From Chromatocurvus sp964613795 (GTDB lineage: Bacteria > Pseudomonadota > Gammaproteobacteria > Pseudomonadales > Halieaceae): DNA of 64,000 bases. Position 1 is the first letter of the stretch. Each line of letters opens with the position of its first letter. The notes under the pieces are model-generated. The model did no database searches and had not been told where the DNA came from. It was given only the letters and a program-made list of their open reading frames with translations. Shown piece by piece: positions 32,760 to 42,118 of this stretch. The stretch covers positions 10,090 to 74,089 of the forward strand of contig CAZTJR010000014.1 of assembly GCA_964613795.1 (NCBI GenBank), read 5' to 3'. The position numbers were made by a program, and so were the translations under genes.

Positions 32760-33950
32760 TCAGCGCGCAGCGGCCGCAAATGCGCGTTCAAGGTCTGCAA
32801 TGAGATCATCAATGGATTCGAGCCCGGCATGCAGGCGCAGCAGACGCTGATCGGGACCCAGCGCCAACCGCGCCGATAGCGTCCGCACCGGCTGCATGGG
32901 CAGAGCCAGACTTTCGAAGCCGCCCCAGGAGTAGCCCATGCCGAAAAGCGCCAGGGCATCGAGAAAGCGGGCTAGCCGTGCCTCGCCGAAATCACTCAGC
33001 ACAACCGCGAACAGACCACTGGCGCCGCGGAAGTCACGCCTGAAAACGCTATGACCCGGGTGCTCCGGACGCCCTGGATGCAGAACCCGTGACACCTCGG
33101 ATCGCTGCGCGAGATACGCTGCCAGGCTCAGGCCGGCGGCCTCGTGTGCCGCAAGACGCACCGCCAGGGTGCGTAGACCACGGCGCGCCAGAAAGCAATC
33201 ATCGGGCGCAAGATGACTGCCGGTGGCAAGGGCATACCGGTGCAGGCGGTCGTACAGTGCCTCATCGCGGCATGTCACGACGCCGTACAGGCAGTCGGCG
33301 TGACCATTGAGATATTTCGTGCCGGACTGAATGGCTAGATCAACGCCGTGATCCAGCGGGTTGAACAGGAGCGGTGTCGCCCAGGTGTTGTCAATCGCCG
33401 TGAGAATGTCCCGACTGGCGGCCAGGGAAACGATCGCGGGAACATCCTGCACCTCGAACGTCGCTGACCCGGGCGATTCCATGAAGACCATGCGCGTGCT
33501 TTCTCTGAACAGAGCCTGCAGCTCCGCAGTGCCTGCACAGGGATCATAAAAGGTGGTTTCCACGCCAATGTCAGCCAGGTATCCCAGACAGAAGTTGCGA
33601 GTGGGGCCGTACGTCGAGTCCACCATGAGCAGATGATCGCCCGGACGCAGAAAGCACTGCAGCGCGGCGGCGATGGCAGCCACACCAGAGGGAAACAACA
33701 CAGCGCCGACGCTGCTGTCCAGAGCGGTTAGCGCATCCTCGAGTGAACGGGTGGAAGGTGTCCCCATGCGGCCGTAGTACATCGAATCGCGACTCAGTGG
33801 ATCGGCCTCTCCCCGGCGCAGGTCCGCGTAGGTGGGAAACAGCACGGTCGACGCGTGGTAGACGGGTGTCGCCACGACACCGTAGGTATTATCGAGGTCG
33901 TGCACCAGCCGGGTCTGTGCAGACAGGTCTGCACCGGTCTTCTGCTTCAT
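32760..33950 (-). CDS. Cys/Met-metabolism PLP enzyme, cystathionine beta-lyase-like
   Basis: The 396-residue protein is a type I PLP enzyme: YYGRMGTPSTRSLE binds the phosphate of the neighbouring subunit's PLP, AIDNTWATPL holds the PLP Asp, and QSGTKYLNGHAD carries the Schiff-base Lys. The opening (HDLDNTYGVVATPVYHASTVLFP) and MGYSWGGFESL resemble MetC-type beta-lyases, which release homocysteine from cystathionine. GGAGAAGGT lies directly before ATG 33950. A methionine gamma-lyase or sulfhydrylase role cannot be excluded. Confidence 0.85.
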   Translation of the reverse strand: MKQKTGADLSAQTRLVHDLDNTYGVVATPVYHASTVLFPTYADLRRGEADPLSRDSMYYGRMGTPSTRSLEDALTALDSSVGAVLFPSGVAAIAAALQCFLRPGDHLLMVDSTYGPTRNFCLGYLADIGVETTFYDPCAGTAELQALFRESTRMVFMESPGSATFEVQDVPAIVSLAASRDILTAIDNTWATPLLFNPLDHGVDLAIQSGTKYLNGHADCLYGVVTCRDEALYDRLHRYALATGSHLAPDDCFLARRGLRTLAVRLAAHEAAGLSLAAYLAQRSEVSRVLHPGRPEHPGHSVFRRDFRGASGLFAVVLSDFGEARLARFLDALALFGMGYSWGGFESLALPMQPVRTLSARLALGPDQRLLRLHAGLESIDDLIADLERAFAAAAR

Positions 33951-34205
33951 ACCTTCTCCATTATGGTTACCCGCGGCGCCGAGCATAGCAGGCCATCGCC
34001 CCGGCAAGATTACCAGACATGGCACGCCGCTACCCGCGGTGTGCCCGTCGCGGCAATTTTGCCATGGACGCTCACCGGGATGTTTGCGACAGTGAGCTTC
34101 AGGCCATTCCCGAGCAGGGACCACCGGGACATACCTGTATGACCGATATCATTATCCACCAGTATGCGGACGGGAGAGCGGCGCTCGAGGCGGGTAGCCA
34201 GCCCG

Positions 34206-36707
34206 ATGGCTGACGTATTCTCCAGGCACGGGCAGCCTGCCCTGCTGTGGCTCTGCATGACCGCCATGCTCTGTCTCAATCAGACAGTCGCCGCCAACAA
34301 TGGGCAGACGCCAGAGGCAGAGGCGTTCGACGCCCGGCTGCAGACCATCAACACATCCCTGCGCGCGGGCTTTGACAATCTCAAACAGCTATTCATCCGG
34401 CAGAAAGAGTATCCCTGGCAGGATCGTGCGCCGGCAGCAGAGCAAAGCCATGATTTTGAGCGGGATATCCTGCCTGTGCTGCACGACAAATGCCTGGCCT
34501 GCCACGCCTGCTACGACGCCCCCTGCCAGCTGAAGTTCGACAATATCTCAGGGCTCGAGCGCGGCGCGTCGAAAATACGGGTGTACAACGGTCTGCGGCT
34601 GGGGGATACGCCGCCCACCCGCCTGGGTATCGATGCGCAAAGTGCCGCCGAGTGGCGTCAGCGTGGCTTTTTCAGCGTCCTCGACGCGCCGCAGGCGAGA
34701 GGCCGGGAAAACCAGCCGCTGCTGCAGTCTATGATCGACTTCGGCAAAGAGGATCCACTGCCGCAACATGCACCCATCCCGGACGAGATCCGTCTTGACC
34801 TTTCGCGCCGACATGCCTGCCCTGAGCCCGGTGAATTTGCCCACTATCGCGAAAAGAATCCCCACGGCGGCATGCCGCTGGTCATGGCGGGGCTGACCGA
34901 CAGCGAGTATGACACGCTGTCTCGCTGGATCAGGGAAGGCGCTCTCATGAAGTCGTCCAACAGGGCCGGCCGCTCCGGTGCTGCCGAATCACCGCATACC
35001 GAAATAATACGGCAGTGGGAGCGCTGGCTGAATCGCGATGACAACCGCGCGAGGCTCCTCGCCCGTTATCTGTACGAACACCTGTACCTCGGTCATCTCT
35101 ACCTGGAGAGCGACGAGGCTGACAACACCCGTTTCTATACCCTTATACGGTCGCGTACCGCCGCCCCGGCTATACCCCAGCCAGTAGCGACCCTGCGCCC
35201 GAACGATCCGGTAGGGGGTGACTTTCATTACCGTCTTATGCTCATTGACGACAGCATTGTTCACAAGACCCACATCACCTACCGCTTTGATCGCGCCCGA
35301 CGCGTGGAGCTCAAGGACCTTTTTGAGAGCCAGGACTGGTCCGTCGATGAATTACCGGGGTATGACAGCCGTGCGCGCGCCAACCCCTTCGAGACCTTCG
35401 CCGCCATTCCCCCCCGGCTGCGCTACCGTTTTCTGCTCAACGACGCACTGTACTTTGTGCGCAACTTCATTCGGGGCCCCGTCTGCCGGGGACAGATCGC
35501 CACCGACGTCATCCGCGATCAGTTCTGGGTTATGTTCGAATCGCCGACAGAGGAGCGCTTCACCAACCGCAAAGCCTACCGCGAGGAGGTCAGCCCATTG
35601 CTGGGCGTACCGGGACAGAAAAGCTCATTGATCTCGCTGGGCCCTGAGTGGCTCGAGTACAAAGCGGTGCGCAACCGCTACCTCGACAAGCGAACCCTTC
35701 GCTACGCCGAAGACTTTCCTCAGGGTCCCGGCCTGTCGCAGATCTGGAACGGCGAGACGCATAACCCGAATGCCTTCCTGACCATTTTCCGCCATCACGA
35801 CAGCGCTTCCGTGATGGCCGGGTGGCAGGGAGAACTGCCACGCACGACCTGGCTGATGGATTATCCACTGCTGGAAAGGACCTACTATGAGCTGGTGGTG
35901 GGCTTCAATGTCTTTGGCAGCCTCTCCCACCAGGCGCAGACCCGACTCTACTTTGACCTCATACGCAACGAGGCAGAAACCAACTTTTTGCGTCTCCTGC
36001 CTCCCGACCGGCGCAAGGCCCGCTACGACAGCTGGTACCAGAATAGCGGCAGGCTGAAGATGCTTCTGACCTACCAAGATCTGGACACCACGACACCGAC
36101 GCAGATCACATCAGGCACAGACGACAGCTACACCGGTTTGCTACAGCAGCTGCGAAACAGCAGCCCGGAACTCACCGGCACCAGCGACGCCATCAACAGG
36201 CCCAAGACAGATCACTGGTCGCCGGCGCTGACAGCTGAGCAGCGCGTTACGCACAGAACACTGCGAGTGCTGGCTGCACGCCCCGCCAGCGACCTGGATC
36301 TGGTGCGCTGGATGCCGGAAGTCACCTTCCTGCGAGTAGACCATGCTGACGGCAGCCGGGAAGCCCTGACACTGCTGCGCAACCGACGACACAGCAATGT
36401 GGCTTTTATGCTGGGCGAATCACTGCGCTATCAGGAAGAGCGCGACAGTCTGAGCATTCTTCCCACCCTGGTCGGCAGCTACCCCAACCTGATGTTGCGC
36501 GTCGACGCGCGGGACCGCGAGGACTTCGTTGACACACTGCTGACCGTAGACAGTGAGGCCGCGATGCAGGCGATGGTCAGGCGCTGGGGGCTGCGGCGCA
36601 TGGACCCGGACATCTGGCCGGTGTTCCACAGTTTCCGGGACCTGCTCAAGCAGCAGGCGCCTCTGGAAGCCGGCGTTTACGACCTCAATCGCTACGGCCG
36701 CTGGTGA
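34206..36707 (+). CDS. cti: fatty acid cis/trans isomerase
   Basis: The 833-residue protein has a signal peptide (about residues 1-29) and a c-type haem site, CLACH at 96-100, followed by CYDAPC, which is the family hallmark. The length agrees with Pseudomonas and Vibrio Cti. It converts cis to trans unsaturated fatty acids of membrane phospholipids in the periplasm, quickly stiffening the membrane under solvent, heat or salt stress. The start at ATG 34206 begins the signal peptide. It is convergent with a metalloprotease gene, 31 bp away. Confidence 0.92.
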   Translation: MADVFSRHGQPALLWLCMTAMLCLNQTVAANNGQTPEAEAFDARLQTINTSLRAGFDNLKQLFIRQKEYPWQDRAPAAEQSHDFERDILPVLHDKCLACHACYDAPCQLKFDNISGLERGASKIRVYNGLRLGDTPPTRLGIDAQSAAEWRQRGFFSVLDAPQARGRENQPLLQSMIDFGKEDPLPQHAPIPDEIRLDLSRRHACPEPGEFAHYREKNPHGGMPLVMAGLTDSEYDTLSRWIREGALMKSSNRAGRSGAAESPHTEIIRQWERWLNRDDNRARLLARYLYEHLYLGHLYLESDEADNTRFYTLIRSRTAAPAIPQPVATLRPNDPVGGDFHYRLMLIDDSIVHKTHITYRFDRARRVELKDLFESQDWSVDELPGYDSRARANPFETFAAIPPRLRYRFLLNDALYFVRNFIRGPVCRGQIATDVIRDQFWVMFESPTEERFTNRKAYREEVSPLLGVPGQKSSLISLGPEWLEYKAVRNRYLDKRTLRYAEDFPQGPGLSQIWNGETHNPNAFLTIFRHHDSASVMAGWQGELPRTTWLMDYPLLERTYYELVVGFNVFGSLSHQAQTRLYFDLIRNEAETNFLRLLPPDRRKARYDSWYQNSGRLKMLLTYQDLDTTTPTQITSGTDDSYTGLLQQLRNSSPELTGTSDAINRPKTDHWSPALTAEQRVTHRTLRVLAARPASDLDLVRWMPEVTFLRVDHADGSREALTLLRNRRHSNVAFMLGESLRYQEERDSLSILPTLVGSYPNLMLRVDARDREDFVDTLLTVDSEAAMQAMVRRWGLRRMDPDIWPVFHSFRDLLKQQAPLEAGVYDLNRYGRW

Positions 36708-36738
36708 CAGGTGACAACGTGGCAACCGCCGTCAGCCA

Positions 36739-39207
36739 TTATCCTCCGATGGGCGATCCCGGCGGCAGATCCCGTGACTGCAGCACTGGCAGAAGCGCCG
36801 GGCTGCGACGGAACTCCTCGATCAGGGACAGCTGATAAGCGTAGAAAGCCGCGTAAGCGGGTGGCGCCTGATGCTGTCGACGCATGAATCGCGCAGCGGA
36901 TTCCAGCGCAGCGAGGCTCTCCGCACGCACCTCGGGAGCAACCTCTGGCGCCGTCAGGAGCTTGCGCCACGCGGTAAGCAATGCCGCGGCAGTACGCTGC
37001 TGCAGCAGCGCCAGATAGCCGTCTTCCGTGACCGTGGGTAACAGGTTTTCCTGCAGCTGGGCGAACAATAGCCCCACGCCGACATGCGCCGAGTCATCTG
37101 CGTGCTGCAGTGATAGCCGGGCAAGCCGCTCGGGTTCGAGAAGGATATCCAGCGTATGCTGTACCGAGGCCTCCGCGAGGGACACAGGATCCAACTGCCG
37201 CCCCGTGTAGCCCCCGGGACTTTCACGCGTGCGCTGATAGCCATACGCTTTTGGTGGTATGGCGCGGCGCAGCGATTCGTCCAGCGCAAGAAACTCGGGG
37301 CGCAGCGTCCGCATCAGCGCCAACAGTGCACGGCGCTGCCTGACGGCAGACACCGGGCGATAGGCGTAGTCGTCACCGCCTTCCCGCACCGCATAGCGGT
37401 AATCGATGCCGCCAATCCACTTACCGACGGCTTCGACCTGGTAGCGATGATAAAAATACACCGGCACCAGTATCTCCTCAAGATCCGAAAATGGACGACC
37501 ATTGGCAATACTGCGGTGACCGAAGCGACTCAGGGCATGCTCGCGCAGATCGATCAATCGCTCCAGTTCAGCGACAGCGTCGGCTCCATTGTCCCAGAGA
37601 TGGCTGCGCGGGTGCGCCTGCCGGCTCGCTCGTGAGTCGGGATCGGAGATGAAGGCATAGCCGCCGGCACGGGCTTTCTCCAGAAAGTCCGACAGGACTG
37701 CCATCTCGGTCTCATCAGCCGGCAGCTCTGCGTAACCATAGCGAATGCTGATCTTGTCCCAGTCGCCGATGCCACTCGCGTAGGCACCGTCTAGGGAAAC
37801 CTCGCCATCAGTATCCAACGCTATCCGTGGGTGCGGATAATCCATCACCGACGCGCGTCCCCGGGCACTGCCGACAAAATTGTGCGCCAGTCCCAGCGTA
37901 TGGCCCACTTCGTGCGCCGAGAGCTGCCGTATGCGGTCCAGCGCCAGCGCAGACATAGCATCCGTGTCTTCGTCGCCCTCAGTGAACGGCGAGGTCATGC
38001 CCTGGGCGATGAGGTAATCCTGCCGAACGCGCAGCGAGCCAAGGGTCACGTGGCCCTTGATGATCTCGCCGGTGCGCGGATCGGTGATACTGGCACCATA
38101 AGACCAGCCGCGCGTGGCGCGATGAACCCACTGGATAACGTTGAAGCGCACGTCCATAGGATCGGCATCATCCGGGAGCATCTCCACCCGAAACGCGTTT
38201 TCATAGCCTGCAGCGGCAAAGGCCTCATTCCACCAACGCGCACCATCCAGCAAAGCACCGCGCACGGGCTCCGGCGTACCGGGGTCAAGGTAGTAGATAA
38301 CGGGCTCGACCGGTGCACTGCTGTCAGCTCCCGGATTCTTTTTCTCAAGACGATGTCTGCGTATGTAGCGCTTCACGATCGGCTCTTCAATAGCCGTCGC
38401 GTAATCACGGTAGGTGAATGCGCCAAAACCGGAGTCCGGAAGGAAAATACGCGGCTGGTAGCCGGACTCCGGCAGCGCCACGAAACTGTGATGCATGCGG
38501 ACGCTGAAGCTGTGGGGATCAGGCGCCACGTCGCGCAGAAACTGACCCGGATTATTGCCGGTAAAAGTGACAGTCGCCTCGAACTCGGTGTTGCGTGGAA
38601 AACTGCGGATGCGGGGGTAATAAAGGCCCGAGCGACTGACATCATGCCGAAAATCACCCTGTCCGCGATCGCGGAGCTGGCGCGCTATACCCTGGCTGTC
38701 GCGCAGCAGAAAATCCGTGGCGTCCAGCAACAGCTGTCCGTCACTGCGGGCAACCACAGGAAAGCCCCAGAGCACTGAGCTCGCAAACGCCTCTTCTACC
38801 GAGCGGCGCTCAGCGTCGCTGTCCGTGTCAGCGCGAAACGCGGTGTTCAGGCGTCGTAGTAGAACGCGCTCTCCCGCCGGCTCGAAACGCACCAGGGATG
38901 TTCCGTTCCGCGCCAGCTGACCGCGGTCAAAACCAAGGTCATTCGACCCGACGCCCTGCGGGAGAGAGGCCTGATAGATCATCTGCGGGGGCTCGGGCGG
39001 CAGGCTCAGATAAACCCGCCCCTTTTCTTCATCCAGGTAGAACGGCAGAAAACCGTCGACCTGCCGCATGCCCTCGGTAAAGGCCTGCAGGGCATCGACC
39101 TTCTGCGGCTCAGTGACCGTCTGCTCCGTGTCACCGCAGGCGGTGAGGAAAAAAAGACCGGCTGCGAGCAGTAAGGGCGACAGCAGGGGACGGCGCGAGA
39201 ACTTCAT
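36739..39207 (-). CDS. lipoprotein zinc metalloprotease (DUF5117/DUF4953 type)
   Basis: The 822-residue protein has a lipoprotein signal (LTAC, Cys24) and the metzincin-like site HEVGHTLGLAHNF near residue 430, followed by a Met-turn-like SVMDYPHP. DUF5117 is N-terminal and DUF4953 C-terminal in such proteins. It should be anchored in the outer or inner membrane by lipid and cleave proteins in the periplasm or outside. The target is unknown. Its ATG overlaps the stop of the thioesterase gene by one base. Confidence 0.85.
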   Translation of the reverse strand: MKFSRRPLLSPLLLAAGLFFLTACGDTEQTVTEPQKVDALQAFTEGMRQVDGFLPFYLDEEKGRVYLSLPPEPPQMIYQASLPQGVGSNDLGFDRGQLARNGTSLVRFEPAGERVLLRRLNTAFRADTDSDAERRSVEEAFASSVLWGFPVVARSDGQLLLDATDFLLRDSQGIARQLRDRGQGDFRHDVSRSGLYYPRIRSFPRNTEFEATVTFTGNNPGQFLRDVAPDPHSFSVRMHHSFVALPESGYQPRIFLPDSGFGAFTYRDYATAIEEPIVKRYIRRHRLEKKNPGADSSAPVEPVIYYLDPGTPEPVRGALLDGARWWNEAFAAAGYENAFRVEMLPDDADPMDVRFNVIQWVHRATRGWSYGASITDPRTGEIIKGHVTLGSLRVRQDYLIAQGMTSPFTEGDEDTDAMSALALDRIRQLSAHEVGHTLGLAHNFVGSARGRASVMDYPHPRIALDTDGEVSLDGAYASGIGDWDKISIRYGYAELPADETEMAVLSDFLEKARAGGYAFISDPDSRASRQAHPRSHLWDNGADAVAELERLIDLREHALSRFGHRSIANGRPFSDLEEILVPVYFYHRYQVEAVGKWIGGIDYRYAVREGGDDYAYRPVSAVRQRRALLALMRTLRPEFLALDESLRRAIPPKAYGYQRTRESPGGYTGRQLDPVSLAEASVQHTLDILLEPERLARLSLQHADDSAHVGVGLLFAQLQENLLPTVTEDGYLALLQQRTAAALLTAWRKLLTAPEVAPEVRAESLAALESAARFMRRQHQAPPAYAAFYAYQLSLIEEFRRSPALLPVLQSRDLPPGSPIGG

Positions 39208-39644
39208 CAGGCAACTTCCTTTTTGCGGATCAGGCGGGCAGTTGTGGTTGCCATGGCGGTAAGGCGTCCATCGTCGGTATACAGCTCGCCACTGAGAAAC
39301 GCGGTGCTCTGACCCACCCGGTTGATAATGCCGACGGCGCGATAGACACCGGCGCGCGATGGCTCGAGAAAACTTACCTTGATCTCCAGGGTGGCGAGCG
39401 CGCTGACGCCGTCGACAAGCGCGAACGCAGCATGCGATGCAGCCGCATCAAGCATGGCGGTGACGAAGCCACCCTGGATGATGTCGATGGAATGACAGAA
39501 GTCGGTGCTGATATCGAAGGCCATGGTGCAGGTTCCTGCACCGCGATCCAGTGCCACAACCCGGCCACCGAGCATGTCGAGGAAAGCCGGGCGGCGGGCG
39601 TTCAATGCCGGGATCATGGGTTCTTCATTGTTCTTCGCTGTCAC
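39207..39644 (-). CDS. PaaI-family hotdog thioesterase
   Basis: The 145-residue protein is a single hotdog domain: CHSIDIIQGGFVTAMLDAAAS contains the HGG-like helix segment (here Gln-Gly-Gly instead of His-Gly-Gly), followed by LEIKVSFLEPSRAG. Family members hydrolyse acyl- or aryl-CoA. GTG 39644 with GAGG five bases before it is the likely start. It precedes the metalloprotease gene with a 1-bp overlap. The acyl substrate is unknown. Confidence 0.8.
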   Translation of the reverse strand: MTAKNNEEPMIPALNARRPAFLDMLGGRVVALDRGAGTCTMAFDISTDFCHSIDIIQGGFVTAMLDAAASHAAFALVDGVSALATLEIKVSFLEPSRAGVYRAVGIINRVGQSTAFLSGELYTDDGRLTAMATTTARLIRKKEVA

Positions 39645-39826
39645 GGGGGCCTCGCTGTTGTCGATCAGGAAATACGCATTATTTCACTGATCGCCTGTCG
39701 CTTGAAGCCAGCGCCGGCGGGATTGAAGATTTGCAGGAACGCGAGCGCTATCAAGGCTTGCATCCGGCATCGCCTTCGTCCACTATACTGGAATTATTCT
39801 TCTATACAAAACCCACGGAGGCCATT

Positions 39827-40858
39827 ATGCAGGCACTGGTGAAACGCGAGGCCGGACCCGGACTCAGCCTGGAAGAGGTACCCGAGCCCCGGCCCGGCAT
39901 CAATGACGTTCTCATAAAGGTGCGAAGGACCGCGATCTGCGGTACGGACCTGCATATCTACAACTGGGATGAATGGGCGCAGAAGACGATAGAGGTGCCG
40001 ATGACCATCGGCCACGAGTTTGTCGGTGAAATCGTCGACGTGGGCAGCAACGTCATCGACTTCAAGCCCGGGCAGATCGTGTCCGGCGAAGGCCACGTGG
40101 TCTGCGGCCGCTGCCGCAACTGCATGGCTGGCAGACGACACCTCTGCGCACACACCAGCGGCATCGGTGTCAATCGTCCAGGGGCATTTGCCGAATATAT
40201 GGTTCTGCCGATGTCCAATGTCTGGGAGCATGCGCCGGGCATCGATCTGGACGTTGCCGCCCTGTTCGATCCCTTCGGCAATGCCGTGCATACCGCTCTG
40301 CAGAACGACCTGCTGGGCGAGGACGTGCTGATCACCGGCGCCGGGCCCATCGGTGCAATGGCGGCGGCCGTCTGTCGCCACGCCGGTGCGCGCCACGTGG
40401 TGATCACAGACGTCATCGATACCAGGCTGGCGATGGCAAAAACCCTGGGCGCCACACATACCGTGAATGTCAGCCGCGACACCATCAGCGATCTGCAGAA
40501 ACAGCTGGGCATGCGCGAGGGCTTTGATGTCGGCCTGGAAATGTCCGGCAACCCCCAGGCCTTCAACGATCTCATTGCCAATATGTGCCACGGCGGCAAG
40601 ATCGCCATGCTGGGTATCCCGGCGAAGGAGATGGCAATAGACTGGAGCACGGTGATTTTCAACATGCTGACCCTCAAGGGAATCTACGGTCGCGAAATGT
40701 ACGAGACCTGGTACAAGATGTCGGTGATGATCGATTCTGGGCTGGATATTTCGCCCGTCATCACCCACCGCCTGAACTATCGGGAGTTCGAACAGGGCTT
40801 CGCAGTCATGAACAGCGGCGAAGCGAGCAAGGTCATTCTCAATTGGGAGGAGCACTGA
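39827..40858 (+). CDS. tdh: L-threonine 3-dehydrogenase
   Basis: The 343-residue protein (E. coli 341) is a medium-chain zinc dehydrogenase: TAICGTDLHIYNWDEWAQ with the catalytic zinc Cys, GHEFVGEIV, the structural-zinc loop CGRCRNCMAGRRHLC, and the NAD fold ITGAGPIGAMAA. It oxidises L-threonine to 2-amino-3-oxobutyrate. GGAGG precedes ATG 39827. The kbl gene follows after 4 bp, giving the two-step route to glycine and acetyl-CoA. Confidence 0.95.
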   Translation: MQALVKREAGPGLSLEEVPEPRPGINDVLIKVRRTAICGTDLHIYNWDEWAQKTIEVPMTIGHEFVGEIVDVGSNVIDFKPGQIVSGEGHVVCGRCRNCMAGRRHLCAHTSGIGVNRPGAFAEYMVLPMSNVWEHAPGIDLDVAALFDPFGNAVHTALQNDLLGEDVLITGAGPIGAMAAAVCRHAGARHVVITDVIDTRLAMAKTLGATHTVNVSRDTISDLQKQLGMREGFDVGLEMSGNPQAFNDLIANMCHGGKIAMLGIPAKEMAIDWSTVIFNMLTLKGIYGREMYETWYKMSVMIDSGLDISPVITHRLNYREFEQGFAVMNSGEASKVILNWEEH

Positions 40859-40862
40859 GAGC

Positions 40863-42053
40863 ATGTACGGAGAATTCGCTGAACACCTGCAGTCGGAACT
40901 GGCAGAAATAGATGCAGCCGGCCTGCGCAAGCACGAGCGCATCATACGCACACCCCAGGGTAACCGGGTGGGCATCGCCGGCGACGGCGAGCTGCTGAAT
41001 CTGTGTGCCAACAACTATCTGGGCCTTGCCCAGCATCCCGAGGTGAATGCCGCCGCGCGCCAGGGTCTGGAGGAATGGGGCTACGGCATGGCGTCCGTGC
41101 GCTTTATCTGCGGCACACAGACACTGCACAAAACGCTTGAAGAGCGACTGAGCGCGTTTCTGAGCTGTGAAGACACGATCCTTTATCCGTCCTGCTTCGA
41201 TGCCAACGGCGGCCTGTTCGAGACTCTACTCGGTCCCGACGATGCGGTTATTTCTGACGAACTCAACCACGCCAGCATTATAGATGGCATCCGTCTGTGC
41301 AAGGCATCGCGCTACCGCTACCGCAACAACGACATGGCCGATCTGGAAGCGCAGCTCAAGGCGGCAGATGCCGCGGGTGCCCGCTTCAAGCTGATCACCA
41401 CCGATGGTGTCTTCTCCATGGATGGTACCATCGCGCGCCTGGACGAGATCTGTGACCTTGCTGAGCGCTACGGTGCGCTGGTGCATTTTGACGACTGCCA
41501 CGCCACGGGCTTTCTCGGCGCCAGCGGGCGCGGCACCCATGAATTCCGCGGCTGCATGGACAGGGTGGACATCATTACCGGCACGCTGGGCAAGGCCATC
41601 GGCGGTGGCAGCGGTGGCTTTACCTCCGCACACTCGGACATTGTGGCGCTACTTAGGCAGCGGTCACGGCCCTACCTGTTTTCCAACACCGTCGCGCCGC
41701 CGGTGGTGGCAGGCGCAATTCGCGCGCTCGAACTGGTCGACGAGGAACCCGCCCTGCGCAACCGCTTGCGTGACAATACGGCGGCGCTGCGCGATGGCCT
41801 GCAGTCGGCAGGTTTCGAACTCCTGCCCGGTGAGCATCCCATCATCCCTGTCATGCTTCACGACGCCGCACTCGCGGCGCGCTTTGCGGAGACCATGCTC
41901 GAGCTAGGCGTATATGTCGTCGCGTTTTCCTTTCCCGTGGTACCGCGAGGCAAGGCAAGGATTCGCACGCAGATGTCTGCCGCGTTGAGTCAGGACGACG
42001 TCGCCATGGCCATTGATGCATTCCGGACCGCCAGGCAGCGGCTCGACATCTGA
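40863..42053 (+). CDS. kbl: glycine C-acetyltransferase (2-amino-3-oxobutyrate CoA ligase)
   Basis: The 396-residue protein (E. coli 398) is an alpha-oxoamine synthase: NNYLGLAQHPEV at the N-terminus, FDDCHATGFLG (PLP Asp and His) and GTLGKAIGGGSGG with the Schiff-base Lys. It cleaves 2-amino-3-oxobutyrate with CoA to glycine and acetyl-CoA. GGAGGAG lies upstream within the tdh end. It forms an operon with tdh. It is convergent with the phosphorylase gene at 42119. Confidence 0.95.
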   Translation: MYGEFAEHLQSELAEIDAAGLRKHERIIRTPQGNRVGIAGDGELLNLCANNYLGLAQHPEVNAAARQGLEEWGYGMASVRFICGTQTLHKTLEERLSAFLSCEDTILYPSCFDANGGLFETLLGPDDAVISDELNHASIIDGIRLCKASRYRYRNNDMADLEAQLKAADAAGARFKLITTDGVFSMDGTIARLDEICDLAERYGALVHFDDCHATGFLGASGRGTHEFRGCMDRVDIITGTLGKAIGGGSGGFTSAHSDIVALLRQRSRPYLFSNTVAPPVVAGAIRALELVDEEPALRNRLRDNTAALRDGLQSAGFELLPGEHPIIPVMLHDAALAARFAETMLELGVYVVAFSFPVVPRGKARIRTQMSAALSQDDVAMAIDAFRTARQRLDI

Positions 42054-42118
42054 CTTCGCGCGTCCGCGGGGCACGCGGCAGGGCCGGTAATACGCGACCG
42101 AACCTGCCGTGTGGCCCA

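Noticed and set aside
39794..41014. Minus-strand open frame of 406 codons
   Set aside because: Antisense to tdh and the start of kbl, both securely identified.
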